This document shows, piece after piece, positions 8,289 through 16,344 of a stretch of 64,000 nt of DNA. Under the pieces are notes generated by a model. The model was given only the letters and a program-made list of their open reading frames with translations. It was not told the DNA's origin and searched no databases. A program made the translations under genes and the position numbers. Position 1 is the first letter of the stretch, and each line of letters starts with the position of its first letter. Source of the stretch: Pseudanabaena sp. BC1403 (GTDB lineage Bacteria; Cyanobacteriota; Cyanobacteriia; Pseudanabaenales; Pseudanabaenaceae); assembly GCF_002914585.1 (NCBI RefSeq), contig NZ_PDDM01000023.1:29266-93265 (forward strand). The letters are read 5' to 3'.

Positions 8289-9071
8289 ATGAATATAATC
8301 GAATATGCGATCGAGGCTATTTGTTTAGGAACATTTATGGTTATAGCAACCATAGTTACAGCCATTTTTCAGCTTCCTAGCTCTCCTATTCATCAAGCGA
8401 TCGCAGATCCTCTGTTACGGCGTTTTTTTATTGCTGTAGTAATTGCATTAACTGCAATGTCGATAGTTTATTCCCCATTTGGAATGCGATCGGGCGCTCA
8501 TCTGAATCCCTCTGTGACCTTGACCTTCTGGCGACTTAAAAAAATTCGCACAATAGATGCTTGCTTTTATATCTTGGCACAGGCTCTGGGCGCAATTTCA
8601 GGCATTTGGTTTGCTGGCATTTTACTCGGTATGGCGATCGCTGATCCATCGGTAAATTACATTGCTACAGTTCCCAGCTCTGCTGGTGAGTTGGGAGCTT
8701 TTTTAGTTGAGTTTTTACTCTCATTAGGAATGATGACTTTGATACTACAGATATCAAATCATCCTAAGCTATCTCAATTGACGGGTTTGTTTTGTGGCAT
8801 GTTGCTGGTGGTTTATATTACGATCGCTGCACCAATTTCGGGGATGAGTATGAATCCTGCGCGATCTTTGGGTTCTGCCATACCCGCCCAAGCATGGCAT
8901 GGCTTTTGGATTTATTGTGTTGCGCCTCCCCTAGGAATGATCATCGCCTCAGAAATCTATCTGCGCTTGATCGGCAAAAAGAAAAGCCGCGCCGAGTTAT
9001 GCTGTAAACTTTGTCCAAATAGTTCTACTCGATGTATTAGTCCAGTTTGCTGTCAGATGTGTAAACTGTAG
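8289..9071 (+). CDS. Aquaporin-family (MIP) channel with Cys-rich tail
   Basis: Six-helix MIP channel of 260 residues. Both pore half-helices carry the family signature, GAHLNPSVTL (NPS, loop B) and GMSMNPARSLGS (NPA, loop E). The Arg after the second NPA is kept, as in water and glycerol channels. NPS replaces the first NPA. The final 25 residues are unusual, with seven cysteines arranged CC-C-C-CC-C after a lysine-rich KKKSR stretch. This looks like a cytoplasmic metal- or redox-binding tail not normal for AqpZ/GlpF. Substrate preference cannot be read from the sequence. Confidence 0.88.
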   Translation: MNIIEYAIEAICLGTFMVIATIVTAIFQLPSSPIHQAIADPLLRRFFIAVVIALTAMSIVYSPFGMRSGAHLNPSVTLTFWRLKKIRTIDACFYILAQALGAISGIWFAGILLGMAIADPSVNYIATVPSSAGELGAFLVEFLLSLGMMTLILQISNHPKLSQLTGLFCGMLLVVYITIAAPISGMSMNPARSLGSAIPAQAWHGFWIYCVAPPLGMIIASEIYLRLIGKKKSRAELCCKLCPNSSTRCISPVCCQMCKL

Positions 9072-9271
9072 CTGCTGATATTGGACTTCGACTTTGGCAA
9101 GACAAGTAAAGAGATTGGATTTCTACCATCAATCAAATGCGTATCACCAAGATCGTGTAATTTGCTAGCGATCGCATTAGAAGCACCAAATATGATAGTA
9201 GCGATCGCGAGTAACCACCTACCGATAACCCGATCTTGAGAGTTAGGAATTCTAGAAAGTTCTTGAGCCAT
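9053..9271 (-). pseudogene. Truncated DMT/EamA-type transporter remnant
   Basis: The minus-strand frame of 72 codons starts at 9271. It reads RWLLAIATIIFGASNAIASK and then LIDGRNPISLL, which resembles the first transmembrane helix and loop of cyanobacterial DMT-family transporters, usually ~300+ residues. The similarity stops after about 55 residues and the frame ends inside the aquaporin gene (19-bp overlap). The best reading is a decayed 5' fragment left after a deletion. It could instead be a small membrane peptide. Confidence 0.4.
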
Positions 9272-9689
9272 TGCTTGACTATATTTTGTTGTGGAGAGAT
9301 AAAATTAAATGCGATCGCGTAGCTTTCTAGTTGAAGTCTGTTATAGGCGTATGATTTTTCAGCACTGGTTTAGGAATGTTATGCTGCATAGCGATCGATA
9401 AAACTCCATTCAGGTATGTTCCGCTGCAAAAAGTTTGTTCTTACTCTTATTGGTTGCTTTATCTGACTAGTTGTGTGATATTTATTTCATACAAGTATTT
9501 ATCCTGTAATCTACATGATGATGTATAGTTATGCCGCTCAGTGCTTGGGAGGGGTATAGTGCAAGTTTATATATAGAAGATGATACCCAATTAAGAATAA
9601 GTTCTCGGTTAGGTATTGATGAATGTGGTGTTGATAGAGTGAGATCGCATATTCTAAAGTGTATCTAACAGTAAACAACCAGTGAAGCA
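9272..9689. other. Intergenic stretch without a recognised gene
   Basis: About 420 bp with one HIP1-like GCGATCGCG and otherwise A/T-rich sequence. I see no convincing ORF, hairpin or RNA gene. Promoters for the flanking genes presumably lie here but cannot be picked out with confidence. Confidence 0.5.
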
Positions 9690-9908
9690 ATGATCAAAAG
9701 CAAATTCAAATTCGTTTTCGTGAAGTACCTTCTGTTACTTGCCTTTGGGCTTGCAGTAACTGCAACCTTACTTTCGATCTTTGGAGGTGCAAATGTAGCA
9801 CCTTTCTTAGCTCAAATCCTTCCTATTCTTTGGAGAATTCTTGTTGGTATTATACCTTTGATAATGGTTCTTCTTACTTTATTAACTATGGTTGAGTCCC
9901 TTAAATGA
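9690..9908 (+). CDS. Small two-helix membrane protein, unknown
   Basis: The 72-residue product has a basic start (MIKSKFKFVFVKY) and two hydrophobic helices, LLLLAFGLAVTATLLSIFGGA and ILWRILVGIIPLIMVLLTLLTMV. No family is recognised. It precedes another membrane protein by 61 bp and the pair sits directly upstream of an attC-like hairpin, a typical setting for integron cassette genes of unknown function. Coding status is plausible but not proven. Confidence 0.45.
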   Translation: MIKSKFKFVFVKYLLLLAFGLAVTATLLSIFGGANVAPFLAQILPILWRILVGIIPLIMVLLTLLTMVESLK

Positions 9909-9969
9909 ATACTACTCAAGCATAAGAAATGCAAAAGAAACAACTATTCAGTCAACCTGCAAATAAACC

Positions 9970-10368
9970 ATGCTAACTATTCTAGTATTTGTACTAACTA
10001 TTATTTTCAGCTTTTTGTTCCACAGAAAAACAAAGCGTTTCCCAACTTTGCAGGCTGTACTTTTAGTTGCATTAGCCATTCTTGCTGCAATCCAAAATAT
10101 TAGATTCTTTTACCTGATGTTGATTCCAGAACTTGGTAATATATCGTTTTTTAGTATTTTTCTGAATCAGGGAAATGGAGCGATAAATAACTCATCCGAC
10201 TTGAAGACTTGCTTAAATTCTGTGGGCTCTGAATTTGATCGTTTTAATTTAGTTTTGGGTCCAGTTGCTGTAATATGGCTGTCGATTAAGCAAATAATAG
10301 AGCTTTTGCCTAATAAAGTTTCGTTACAGAATTCATCTCAGCCCTCACAGTCAAAGCCTCAACCTTAA
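9970..10368 (+). CDS. Small membrane protein of unknown function
   Basis: 132 residues with three hydrophobic segments (MLTILVFVLTIIFSFLF; AVLLVALAILAAI; FNLVLGPVAVIWLSI) and a polar Ser/Gln/Pro-rich tail. It shows no recognisable domain. The gene ends 32 bp before the attC-like structure at 10401-10491, so it may be the ORF of that cassette. Confidence 0.5.
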   Translation: MLTILVFVLTIIFSFLFHRKTKRFPTLQAVLLVALAILAAIQNIRFFYLMLIPELGNISFFSIFLNQGNGAINNSSDLKTCLNSVGSEFDRFNLVLGPVAVIWLSIKQIIELLPNKVSLQNSSQPSQSKPQP

Positions 10369-10400
10369 TACCAAAATATTGAAAGAGACTACCTAGACGT

Positions 10401-10491
10401 GCCATAACAATCCCGTTGCACACCGCCCGTTTCAAGTCTTTTCGCTGAGTTCGAGAGGTTGCTAGCGGCGGGTGAACGGGGGGCGTTATGC
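10401..10491 (+). other. Integron attC-like recombination site
   Basis: The outer arms CATAAC (10403-10408) and GTTATG (10485-10490) are complementary and resemble the R''/R' boxes, with the 3' box GTTATGC matching GTTRRRY. The inner arms CCCGTTGCACACCGCCCG (10413-10430) and CGGCGGGTGAACGGGG (10466-10481) pair with at least one unpaired base in the left arm, as expected for an L''/L' pair with extrahelical bases. Total length of 91 bp and a variable central part also fit attC. No integron integrase gene is in the window, so this would be an isolated site. Folding of the bottom strand is inferred, not computed. Confidence 0.55.
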
Positions 10492-10560
10492 TAAACCGAA
10501 TAAGCCCGACAAAGTTATTTGTTTCCAGCCGAAATTAGGCGCTCAAAAATGATTTGCTTC

Positions 10561-10621
10561 GTTGGTGAGTTCCAAAAAGTTGTCGGCGATCGCAAAGACA
10601 AATAATTATTAAGTGCGATCG
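10561..10621 (+). repeat. Direct repeat, left copy
   Basis: About 60 bp that recurs, with ~85% identity by eye, at 11391-11450. The shared core is GGCGATCGCAAAGACAAATA (10584-10603). The two copies flank the two-gene unit at 10735-11375. Confidence 0.75.
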
Positions 10622-10734
10622 ACAATCTTGTAGGGTGCGTTAATGAAATGTAACACACCTTTTTTAGTACCAAATGTAGGGTTTCATTGTTACCCAAAGC
10701 TATAATGACACTATAAACTAACAACACAAAAGCT

Positions 10735-11010
10735 ATGTCAGTTCGTCAACGGCGTTACAGCAAAGAAGAATTAGCTCGGCGTGGTCAGGAACTCTATGAA
10801 TCTAGCATTCGGCAGCAAGTAGAATCTGGTAATACAGGTAAGATCGTAGCGATCGATATTGAAACAGGAGCCTTTGAAGTCGCCGATCATGTTTTGCCAG
10901 CGACTAACGAATTATTCAAGCGATATCCTGATGCTCAACCTTGGGTTATTCGTATTGGACACCGTGCTGTTTATCACTTTGGCTCAAGGAGTTTGGTGAA
11001 ACCTAAATGA
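10735..11010 (+). CDS. Small conserved protein paired with an aspartyl protease
   Basis: The 91-residue hydrophilic protein begins SVRQRRYSKEELARRGQELYE and has a compact domain GKIVAIDIETGAFEVADHVLPATNELFKRYPDAQPWVIRIG. Proteins of this kind are often found in cyanobacteria directly before a clan AA aspartyl-protease-like gene, and here it overlaps that gene by the ATGA of 11007-11010. The basic helical N-terminus would suit an antitoxin-like or protein-binding partner, but no function is established. Translational coupling suggests the two products act together. Confidence 0.7.
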   Translation: MSVRQRRYSKEELARRGQELYESSIRQQVESGNTGKIVAIDIETGAFEVADHVLPATNELFKRYPDAQPWVIRIGHRAVYHFGSRSLVKPK

Positions 11011-11375
11011 TGCAAGGAGTTGTTAATCGGCGGTGTGAGGCAACACTTCCATTGGTTGTTGGTAATGCGAACGGGCAAAGGCAAGTTATCGATGCTGTCA
11101 TTGACACAGGTTTCAATGGGTTCCTCACTTTGCCATCTTCAATCATCGCTGCTCTTGATTTACCGTGGAACGCTTCCGACATCGTGACCTTGGGTGACGG
11201 TAGCGAAACTTTCTTTGATCTGTATTCAGTAACAGTTATCTGGGATGGACAGTTTCGTGAAATTGATGTTGCTGAATCAGAGACTGACCCTTTGATTGGA
11301 ATGTCACTACTCTACAAGTATGGATTGCGAATAGATGCAGTTGAAGGAGGTATCGTGAGAGTTGAAGCCCTATGA
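11007..11375 (+). CDS. Retropepsin-like (clan AA) aspartyl protease
   Basis: The 122-residue single-domain product contains the catalytic signature VIDTGFNGFLTLP (Asp-Thr-Gly) at about residues 32-44. A second hydrophobic-hydrophobic-Gly motif, LIGMSLLYKYGLRID, follows near the C-terminus, as in retropepsin-like bacterial proteases that work as homodimers. It has no signal peptide. It is translationally coupled to the preceding small protein and the unit is enclosed by direct repeats. The substrate is unknown. Confidence 0.8.
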   Translation: MMQGVVNRRCEATLPLVVGNANGQRQVIDAVIDTGFNGFLTLPSSIIAALDLPWNASDIVTLGDGSETFFDLYSVTVIWDGQFREIDVAESETDPLIGMSLLYKYGLRIDAVEGGIVRVEAL

Positions 11376-11390
11376 CTCAGTAAAAAGTTA

Positions 11391-11450
11391 CGTTGTTTAG
11401 TTCCGAGAAGTTATTGGCGATCGCAAAGACAAATAATTAGTAAGCGATCG
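11391..11450 (+). repeat. Direct repeat, right copy
   Basis: Partner of 10561-10621, starting 16 bp after the protease stop codon and sharing the block around GGCGATCGCAAAGACAAATA. The rest of the gap to 11667 contains scattered HIP1 sites and no recognised gene. Confidence 0.75.
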
Positions 11451-11667
11451 CCATTATTTTAAGCAATAGAATCCCAAAATGAGGATTTACTGAGCGATCG
11501 CTTAAAAAATATTCCTGAAGTATCAGCTAATTTCAATATACTTTTTATATCTCTCTAACTCTGTTTAGTAACTATTCAAGCAGAATAAAGCAATATTTTC
11601 TCAATGGTCTTAGCCCGTCGAGGATTTCTCTCCAAAATAATTGCAAATTTAACTGCGGTGAAAATTT

Positions 11668-12474
11668 ATGAAACTAGATGGAAAAGTTGCCCTAGTCACT
11701 GGAAGCAGTGGTGGCATTGGTCAAGGTATTGCGATTCGATTGGCAAAAGAAGGCGCTAAAGTTGTGGTCAACTATCGCTCTAATCCCCAAGGCGCTGAAG
11801 AGACTTTAAGTGCTATCAAAGCAACTGGTGGAGATTGCATGATGGCTGAGGGTTTCTGTGACAACGATCGCGGCTATAGCATTGGTGCTGATTTGGGAAT
11901 GGTTGATGACGTTCGTAAATTGATCGATGAAAGTATTGAGCATTTTGGAACCCTTGATATTCTGGTTAACAATGCGGGGATTGAGAAACATGCTGATTTC
12001 TGGGATGTGACCGAAAAAGATTTTGAAGCGGTGATGAATATCAATTTTAAGGGTGTTTTCTTTGCGACCCAATCTTTCGTTAAACATCAAATTAGTGAAG
12101 GCAAACGCAACGGACGCATCATCAATATTAGCTCTGTTCATGAAGAATTGCCATTTCCGCATTTTACCGCCTATTGTGCCAGCAAAGGTGCGTTGAAGAT
12201 GATGACACGCAACCTTTCCGTAGAGTTGGGCGCACTTGGTATCACTATCAATAACGTCGCCCCTGGTGCGATCGAAACTCCAATTAATAAGGCACTTCTC
12301 AACGACCCGACCAAATTGGAACCATTGCTAAAAAATATTCCTTTGGGGCGATTGGGACAACCTGAAGATGTCGCTTCTGTCGTTGCTTTTTTAGCATCCG
12401 ATGAGGCTAGATATATTACTGGTTCGACAATGGTGGTAGATGGTGGTCTGCTATGGAACTATCAAGAGCAGTAG
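11668..12474 (+). CDS. SDR-family dehydrogenase, glucose 1-dehydrogenase-like
   Basis: Classical short-chain dehydrogenase of 268 residues. It has the dinucleotide-binding [10 protein letters not shown] (about 11-20), NNAG in LVNNAGIEK, catalytic Ser in NISSVHE and Tyr/Lys in YCASKGA, and the C-terminal GSTMVVDGG of the glucose-1-dehydrogenase/3-oxoacyl reductase group. The insertion between beta-3 and alpha-3 ([15 protein letters not shown]) is longer than usual. It heads a co-directional group containing a double VOC protein and, further on, a GH63-like glucosidase, consistent with sugar oxidation. The substrate remains inference. Confidence 0.88.
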   Translation: MKLDGKVALVTGSSGGIGQGIAIRLAKEGAKVVVNYRSNPQGAEETLSAIKATGGDCMMAEGFCDNDRGYSIGADLGMVDDVRKLIDESIEHFGTLDILVNNAGIEKHADFWDVTEKDFEAVMNINFKGVFFATQSFVKHQISEGKRNGRIINISSVHEELPFPHFTAYCASKGALKMMTRNLSVELGALGITINNVAPGAIETPINKALLNDPTKLEPLLKNIPLGRLGQPEDVASVVAFLASDEARYITGSTMVVDGGLLWNYQEQ

Positions 12475-12481
12475 AAAGATC

Positions 12482-13564
12482 ATGAATCTTAAATTTCAGA
12501 ATGTAATTTTTGCGATCGCTATTACTGCAACTGGGCTGGCTGTTCAAGAGCCTTTCTTATTAGGACAAATCTCGGCGCGATCGCCATTTGTAATTGCTCA
12601 AGCAGAAACAAATAGTATTACTGCTGTTGACTCTGTAGGTATTACAGTTTCAGATATGGATAAAGCCATTCAGTTTTACTCTGAAGTTTTATCCTTCCAA
12701 AAAATATCTGATGTCGAAGTCTTAGGCTCCGAATATGAACGACTCCAAGGTTTATTTGGCTTGCGTTTGAGGGTTGTAAAAATGCGGCTGGGTACGGAGA
12801 TTCTGGAATTAACGGAATATCTCACGCCCAAGGGTAGACCGATTCCTGTCGATTCACATAGTAACGATCGCTGGTTTCAACATATTGCGATCGCAGTCCG
12901 CGATATGGATAAAGCCTATGAGATTCTTCGGAAATATAAAGTGCAACATGCTTCCACTGCGCCACAAAGGATTCCTGACACAAATAAAGCCGCCGCAGGA
13001 ATTCGGGCTTTCTACTTTAAAGATCCTGACGGGCATAATTTAGAAATCATTTATTTTCCTAAAGGTAAAGGCGATCCCAAATGGCAAGAGAATAAGGGGC
13101 AAGAGAATTCCCAACAAGTCTTTTTAGGAATTGACCATACTGCGATCGTTGTCAGTAATACGGATGCTAGTTTGCAGTTTTATCGAGATCTTTTGGGACT
13201 CCGACTGGCAGGTGAAAGTGAAAACTTTGGCATTGAGCAAGAGCATCTTAATAATGTCTTTGGAGCAAAGTTACGCATTAGTGGCTTACGAGCGCCATCG
13301 GGTTTAGGAATTGAGTTTCTAGATTATTTGTCACCAAGCGACGGTAAGCCTTTCCCACCTGATGCGCGACCTAATGATTTACTGCATTGGCAGACGACTT
13401 TAGTTGTCAATGATGCCAAGGCGATCGCGCAAAAATTGCGAAGTTCCCGCACAATTTTTATTTCTCCCGACGTAATTGAAATACCTTACCGCTCTTTTGG
13501 GTTTAAGCGCGGATTTTTAGTTAGAGATCCCGATGGTCATGCCTTAAGGATAATTGAAAAATAA
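12482..13564 (+). CDS. Exported protein with two VOC (glyoxalase-fold) domains
   Basis: I place the start at ATG 12482, 7 bp after the SDR stop, because it begins a clean signal peptide (MNLKFQNVIFAIAITATGLA). An upstream in-frame start at 12440 would overlap the SDR gene. Two VOC modules follow (about 45-190 and 215-360). Each begins with VGITVSDMDKAIQFYSEVL or HTAIVVSNTDASLQFYRDLL and each ends with FKDPDGHNLEII or VRDPDGHALRIIE. These repeats form the paired beta-alpha-beta-beta-beta units of glyoxalase/dioxygenase-fold proteins, with His/Glu candidate metal ligands. It probably acts in the periplasm. The reaction is unknown. Confidence 0.85.
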   Translation: MNLKFQNVIFAIAITATGLAVQEPFLLGQISARSPFVIAQAETNSITAVDSVGITVSDMDKAIQFYSEVLSFQKISDVEVLGSEYERLQGLFGLRLRVVKMRLGTEILELTEYLTPKGRPIPVDSHSNDRWFQHIAIAVRDMDKAYEILRKYKVQHASTAPQRIPDTNKAAAGIRAFYFKDPDGHNLEIIYFPKGKGDPKWQENKGQENSQQVFLGIDHTAIVVSNTDASLQFYRDLLGLRLAGESENFGIEQEHLNNVFGAKLRISGLRAPSGLGIEFLDYLSPSDGKPFPPDARPNDLLHWQTTLVVNDAKAIAQKLRSSRTIFISPDVIEIPYRSFGFKRGFLVRDPDGHALRIIEK

Positions 13565-13614
13565 GTGAAGATCTAAACAAAAAAATTTAATCAAAAAAAT
13601 TTAGCTATAACATT

Positions 13615-14445
13615 ATGAATATTCCTAATCAATCATCATTTACACTTGATTTCCAGCAACTTGCCGAAGCGCGAATCCAACTCCACTATGCTATCCAGCC
13701 ATTAGCCTCTATCTCCAACGCTCTAGCAGATTCGAGTAATAAAGGATTATTCTGGGACGAGCAGCTAGGGTTCACAACCCGCGCAATTACCTCGATTAAG
13801 TCGTATCGACTTGCTCTCGATCCGATCGCATTAACTCTAAATTTTTTAACCGATCGCGATCAAATTATTTCTTCCTTTGCTTTAAGCGATCGCACATTGA
13901 CTGAAGCATTTATTTGGACGAGGGCGATCGTTAATGGATTGGGCGGTGAGGGAGATCTAATCACCCCAATTTCCTATCCACCTAACGACTTCCCTGACAG
14001 TGATCTTGCCCGTGGCAAAACTTTCCAACTCAAGCATTTAACTTCAGATTTGACAAAATATTATGCCATTGCAGATCAACTTCTCCAAAATATAGTCCAG
14101 CAAGAACCTATGGCATCTAATGTTCGCATTTGGCCACATCATTTCGATATTGCAACATTAATTTCCATCCCAGATGAAGCAAATGGACAAGAGAAATCCG
14201 TAGGTGTCGGTCTATCTCCAGGTGATGACGGCTATAACGAGCCTTACTGGTATGTAACTCCCTATCCTTACCCCGAAGATCGCAGTAATTTACCTAAGTT
14301 AGATGGCGATGGGTTTTGGCATACAGAACATTGGGTTGGGGCAGTGCTTACTGCTTCTCAATTTGGTGAACCTAATGCAAGTATTGATCAAGTTAGCGCC
14401 TTTTTAAAATCTGCGATCGCCTCTTGCAAAGAACTATTGAATTAG
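13615..14445 (+). CDS. Conserved hypothetical protein (DUF5996-like flavour)
   Basis: 276 residues, soluble, no signal peptide. It contains a run LFWDEQLGFTTRAITSIKSY with RLALDPIALTLNF after it, and later a Pro/Tyr/Trp-rich part GYNEPYWYVTPYPYPED and FWHTEHWVGAVL. This combination loosely recalls DUF5996 proteins (unknown function), but I am not certain. It ends with the TAG at 14443-14445, immediately before the ferredoxin-cyclase gene, so the two are surely co-transcribed. Confidence 0.7.
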   Translation: MNIPNQSSFTLDFQQLAEARIQLHYAIQPLASISNALADSSNKGLFWDEQLGFTTRAITSIKSYRLALDPIALTLNFLTDRDQIISSFALSDRTLTEAFIWTRAIVNGLGGEGDLITPISYPPNDFPDSDLARGKTFQLKHLTSDLTKYYAIADQLLQNIVQQEPMASNVRIWPHHFDIATLISIPDEANGQEKSVGVGLSPGDDGYNEPYWYVTPYPYPEDRSNLPKLDGDGFWHTEHWVGAVLTASQFGEPNASIDQVSAFLKSAIASCKELLN

Positions 14446-14463
14446 ATGAATGAGGTTAAACTT

Positions 14464-15453
14464 ATGTCAAAAATTAGTTGTCTCCCTGATAAACGTTCCA
14501 TAGAAATCAACAAATCCGATACGGTTTTAGAGGCTTTATTAGCAAATGGAATCGAGCATACCCATGTCTGCGGTGGAAATGCCTATTGTTCCACTTGTCG
14601 AATCATGATTTTAGATGGAGTGCAAAATTGTAGTCCCCCAACTAGCGCTGAAAGAGCTTTAGCTAAAAAACTGGATTTCCCTGTTCATGTTCGTCTTGCT
14701 TGCCAAACTAAGGTTACGGGAGATGTTTCGATTCGCCGCATGGTGATTGACAATGAGGACATTGATATTCTCGAAGGTCAGCTTGCTACTGGTGCTGTAA
14801 ATAGCGATCGCAATGTAGCTTTGCTAGTTGCCACAATTCGCGGAGCGACTAATTTTGATGAGGTGAACTTTCACTACGATATTGTCTATATCATGAGTCG
14901 CTATTTTCATCGAGTTCAGAAAGTCGTGGGTCAATACGGTGGGGTTATTCCTAACGTCATGGGCGTAAGAGTTATGGCAGTATTTGGATTTGAGAAAAAC
15001 AGTAGTTTAGCCGCAGAGAGAGCGGTATGGGCGGGTTTAGAATTGCTTAAAACCATAGCGGAATTGAATGTTTTCTTAAAGAAGTTATCTTACAATCCGC
15101 TAAATGTGAGCATTGGTATTCATTATGGTGCAGCTGTTTTAATTCCGATAGATCCCAGCAAGCCCAATGTTCTTACGCCTTTGGGTGATATTGTGAATTC
15201 AGTCGGTCGAATTGAAGCTGCCAATCAAGAAGTTGGGAGTGATTTGTTGATTTCAGAATCAGTCTACAACCAAGTCAAAGACAAAGCGATTATCAATCGT
15301 AACGGTAATTTCAGCCTAGGTAAAACCGAGTTTAAGGTCTATGAAGTCACTGGTATGCAGGGAAATCCTCCTAAGGTAGCGAAAGCGCAAGAATCTACTG
15401 CTCCTGTACCTAAGAGATTCATGTCTTTTCTCCAGAAGTTCTTGTCTAAATAA
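14464..15453 (+). CDS. 2Fe-2S ferredoxin fused to a class III nucleotidyl-cyclase-fold domain
   Basis: The N-terminal ~100 residues form an adrenodoxin/plant-type ferredoxin with HVCGGNAYCSTCR and a later Cys in LACQTKV, supplying four cluster ligands. Residues ~110-310 form a class III adenylate/guanylate cyclase homology domain (VALLVATIRG; PNVMGVRVMAVFGFEKN; VSIGIHYGAAVL; LGDIVNSVGRIEAAN). The two metal-binding aspartates expected in the FxDIRGFT and GDxxMAVFG motifs appear replaced (ATIRGATNF; GVRVMAVFG), so catalysis is doubtful and a redox-sensing or binding role is possible. I prefer the start at 14464 because GAGG lies 8 nt upstream; an ATG at 14446 is also in frame. Confidence 0.85.
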   Translation: MSKISCLPDKRSIEINKSDTVLEALLANGIEHTHVCGGNAYCSTCRIMILDGVQNCSPPTSAERALAKKLDFPVHVRLACQTKVTGDVSIRRMVIDNEDIDILEGQLATGAVNSDRNVALLVATIRGATNFDEVNFHYDIVYIMSRYFHRVQKVVGQYGGVIPNVMGVRVMAVFGFEKNSSLAAERAVWAGLELLKTIAELNVFLKKLSYNPLNVSIGIHYGAAVLIPIDPSKPNVLTPLGDIVNSVGRIEAANQEVGSDLLISESVYNQVKDKAIINRNGNFSLGKTEFKVYEVTGMQGNPPKVAKAQESTAPVPKRFMSFLQKFLSK

Positions 15454-15513
15454 ATCTTCATTCTTAAATCTAGAAGAAAATCTATGTCTACTGAACATTA
15501 TGATGTCATTATT

Positions 15514-15548
15514 AAAAGAATTGCCCCGCTTAGCGGGGCAATTCTTTT
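15514..15548 (+). terminator. Hairpin after the ferredoxin-cyclase gene
   Basis: AAAAGAATTGCCCCGCT pairs with AGCGGGGCAATTCTTTT, giving a GC-rich stem flanked by A and T runs. This is a good intrinsic terminator shape, although it lies 60 bp past the stop codon. The arms are perfect. Confidence 0.75.
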
Positions 15549-15711
15549 AGGCTTTGAAAACAGTTATAACTTCTCAGGCAGAATTAATCATTCTCTCATT
15601 TTCACATCAGGGTGACTTCAGGCAAAAGGTAAATACTTAGATCAATACAAAAAGAACTAGTTCATTAATTAGTTCTCCAAAAGAATAAATTCTATATCGA
15701 GAGATAAAATC

Positions 15712-16065
15712 ATGAAAAAATTACTTCTAGCTTTCTTGCCTGCACTCTTACTCTCTGCAACTGCTACAGTTCCTGCCGCGAAAGCTCAAGATGCTATGCA
15801 AATGCCTTCCATAGAAGTAAAAATGAGAATCACCTTGACACCCTTCAATCTTGCTTATCTGGCGCATCAGGGCTATTTTACAAGCCAAGGTATTCCTGAT
15901 TCTGAGGGTCTAATGAAAGGCTTTAACGATGGTTCGATTACCGCAGCTCAACTGGTAAAGGCAGCAGTCAACGACAAACGACTACCTGCTGCATTCTTGA
16001 CGAATGATTCCTATATCTCCGCAGTTAAGAACCAGTTATATACTCTCTCTCTCTCAGCTCGTTAA
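15712..16065 (+). CDS. Small exported protein of unknown function
   Basis: The 117-residue product has a standard signal peptide (MKKLLLAFLPALLLSATATV, cleavage likely after AKA). The mature part is about 90 residues without cysteines, containing LTPFNLAYLAHQGYFTSQGIPD and TAAQLVKAAVNDKRL. The helical, amphipathic mature part resembles small periplasmic proteins seen only in cyanobacteria, but I do not recognise a family. AGAG bases upstream of the ATG could serve as a ribosome-binding site. Confidence 0.65.
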   Translation: MKKLLLAFLPALLLSATATVPAAKAQDAMQMPSIEVKMRITLTPFNLAYLAHQGYFTSQGIPDSEGLMKGFNDGSITAAQLVKAAVNDKRLPAAFLTNDSYISAVKNQLYTLSLSAR

Positions 16066-16098
16066 GACCGATTAGGATTTACAAATAGACTAGTAGAT

Positions 16099-16126
16099 GT
16101 AGAAGCAATTCATGAATTACTTCTAC
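16099..16126. repeat. Palindrome built on CAATTCATGAATT
   Basis: GTAGAAG..CTTCTAC arms around AATTCATGAATT with one mismatched pair. It is related to the palindromes at 31651-31700 and 49664-49693, which share the same AATTCATGAATT centre. Confidence 0.7.
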
Positions 16127-16130
16127 GGTA

Positions 16131-16231
16131 ATACCAATCCACAAGAGGGTGACGACACTTTTGTGGATTAAAAATATACCCAGCAAGGGTTCTAAAACAC
16201 AAAATGGCTACGCCATTTTGTGTTTTAGAAT
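16131..16231 (+). mobile_element. MITE-like element family 1, copy C
   Basis: A 101-bp copy in the same orientation as 4308-4410. It begins ATACCAATCCACAAG and ends GTGTTTTAGAAT, so its right terminus has diverged from TTGGTAT. It contains ACAAAATGGC tac GCCATTTTGT as a perfect hairpin. It occupies the gap before the glucosidase gene. Confidence 0.75.
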
Positions 16232-16344
16232 AAAATAAGGCTTTCAGGGTATTTTTGCGTAAGTCCTAATTAGGATAGGAGGCTTACGCGATTTCACTCA
16301 ATTCCTATTGCTTAGCAAAAGTAGAAATACTCCTTTAGAGAAAT

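Noticed and set aside
10515..10727. Minus-strand 70-codon ORF upstream of the protease pair
   Set aside because: It covers the direct repeat and the promoter region, has no RBS and no recognisable protein features.
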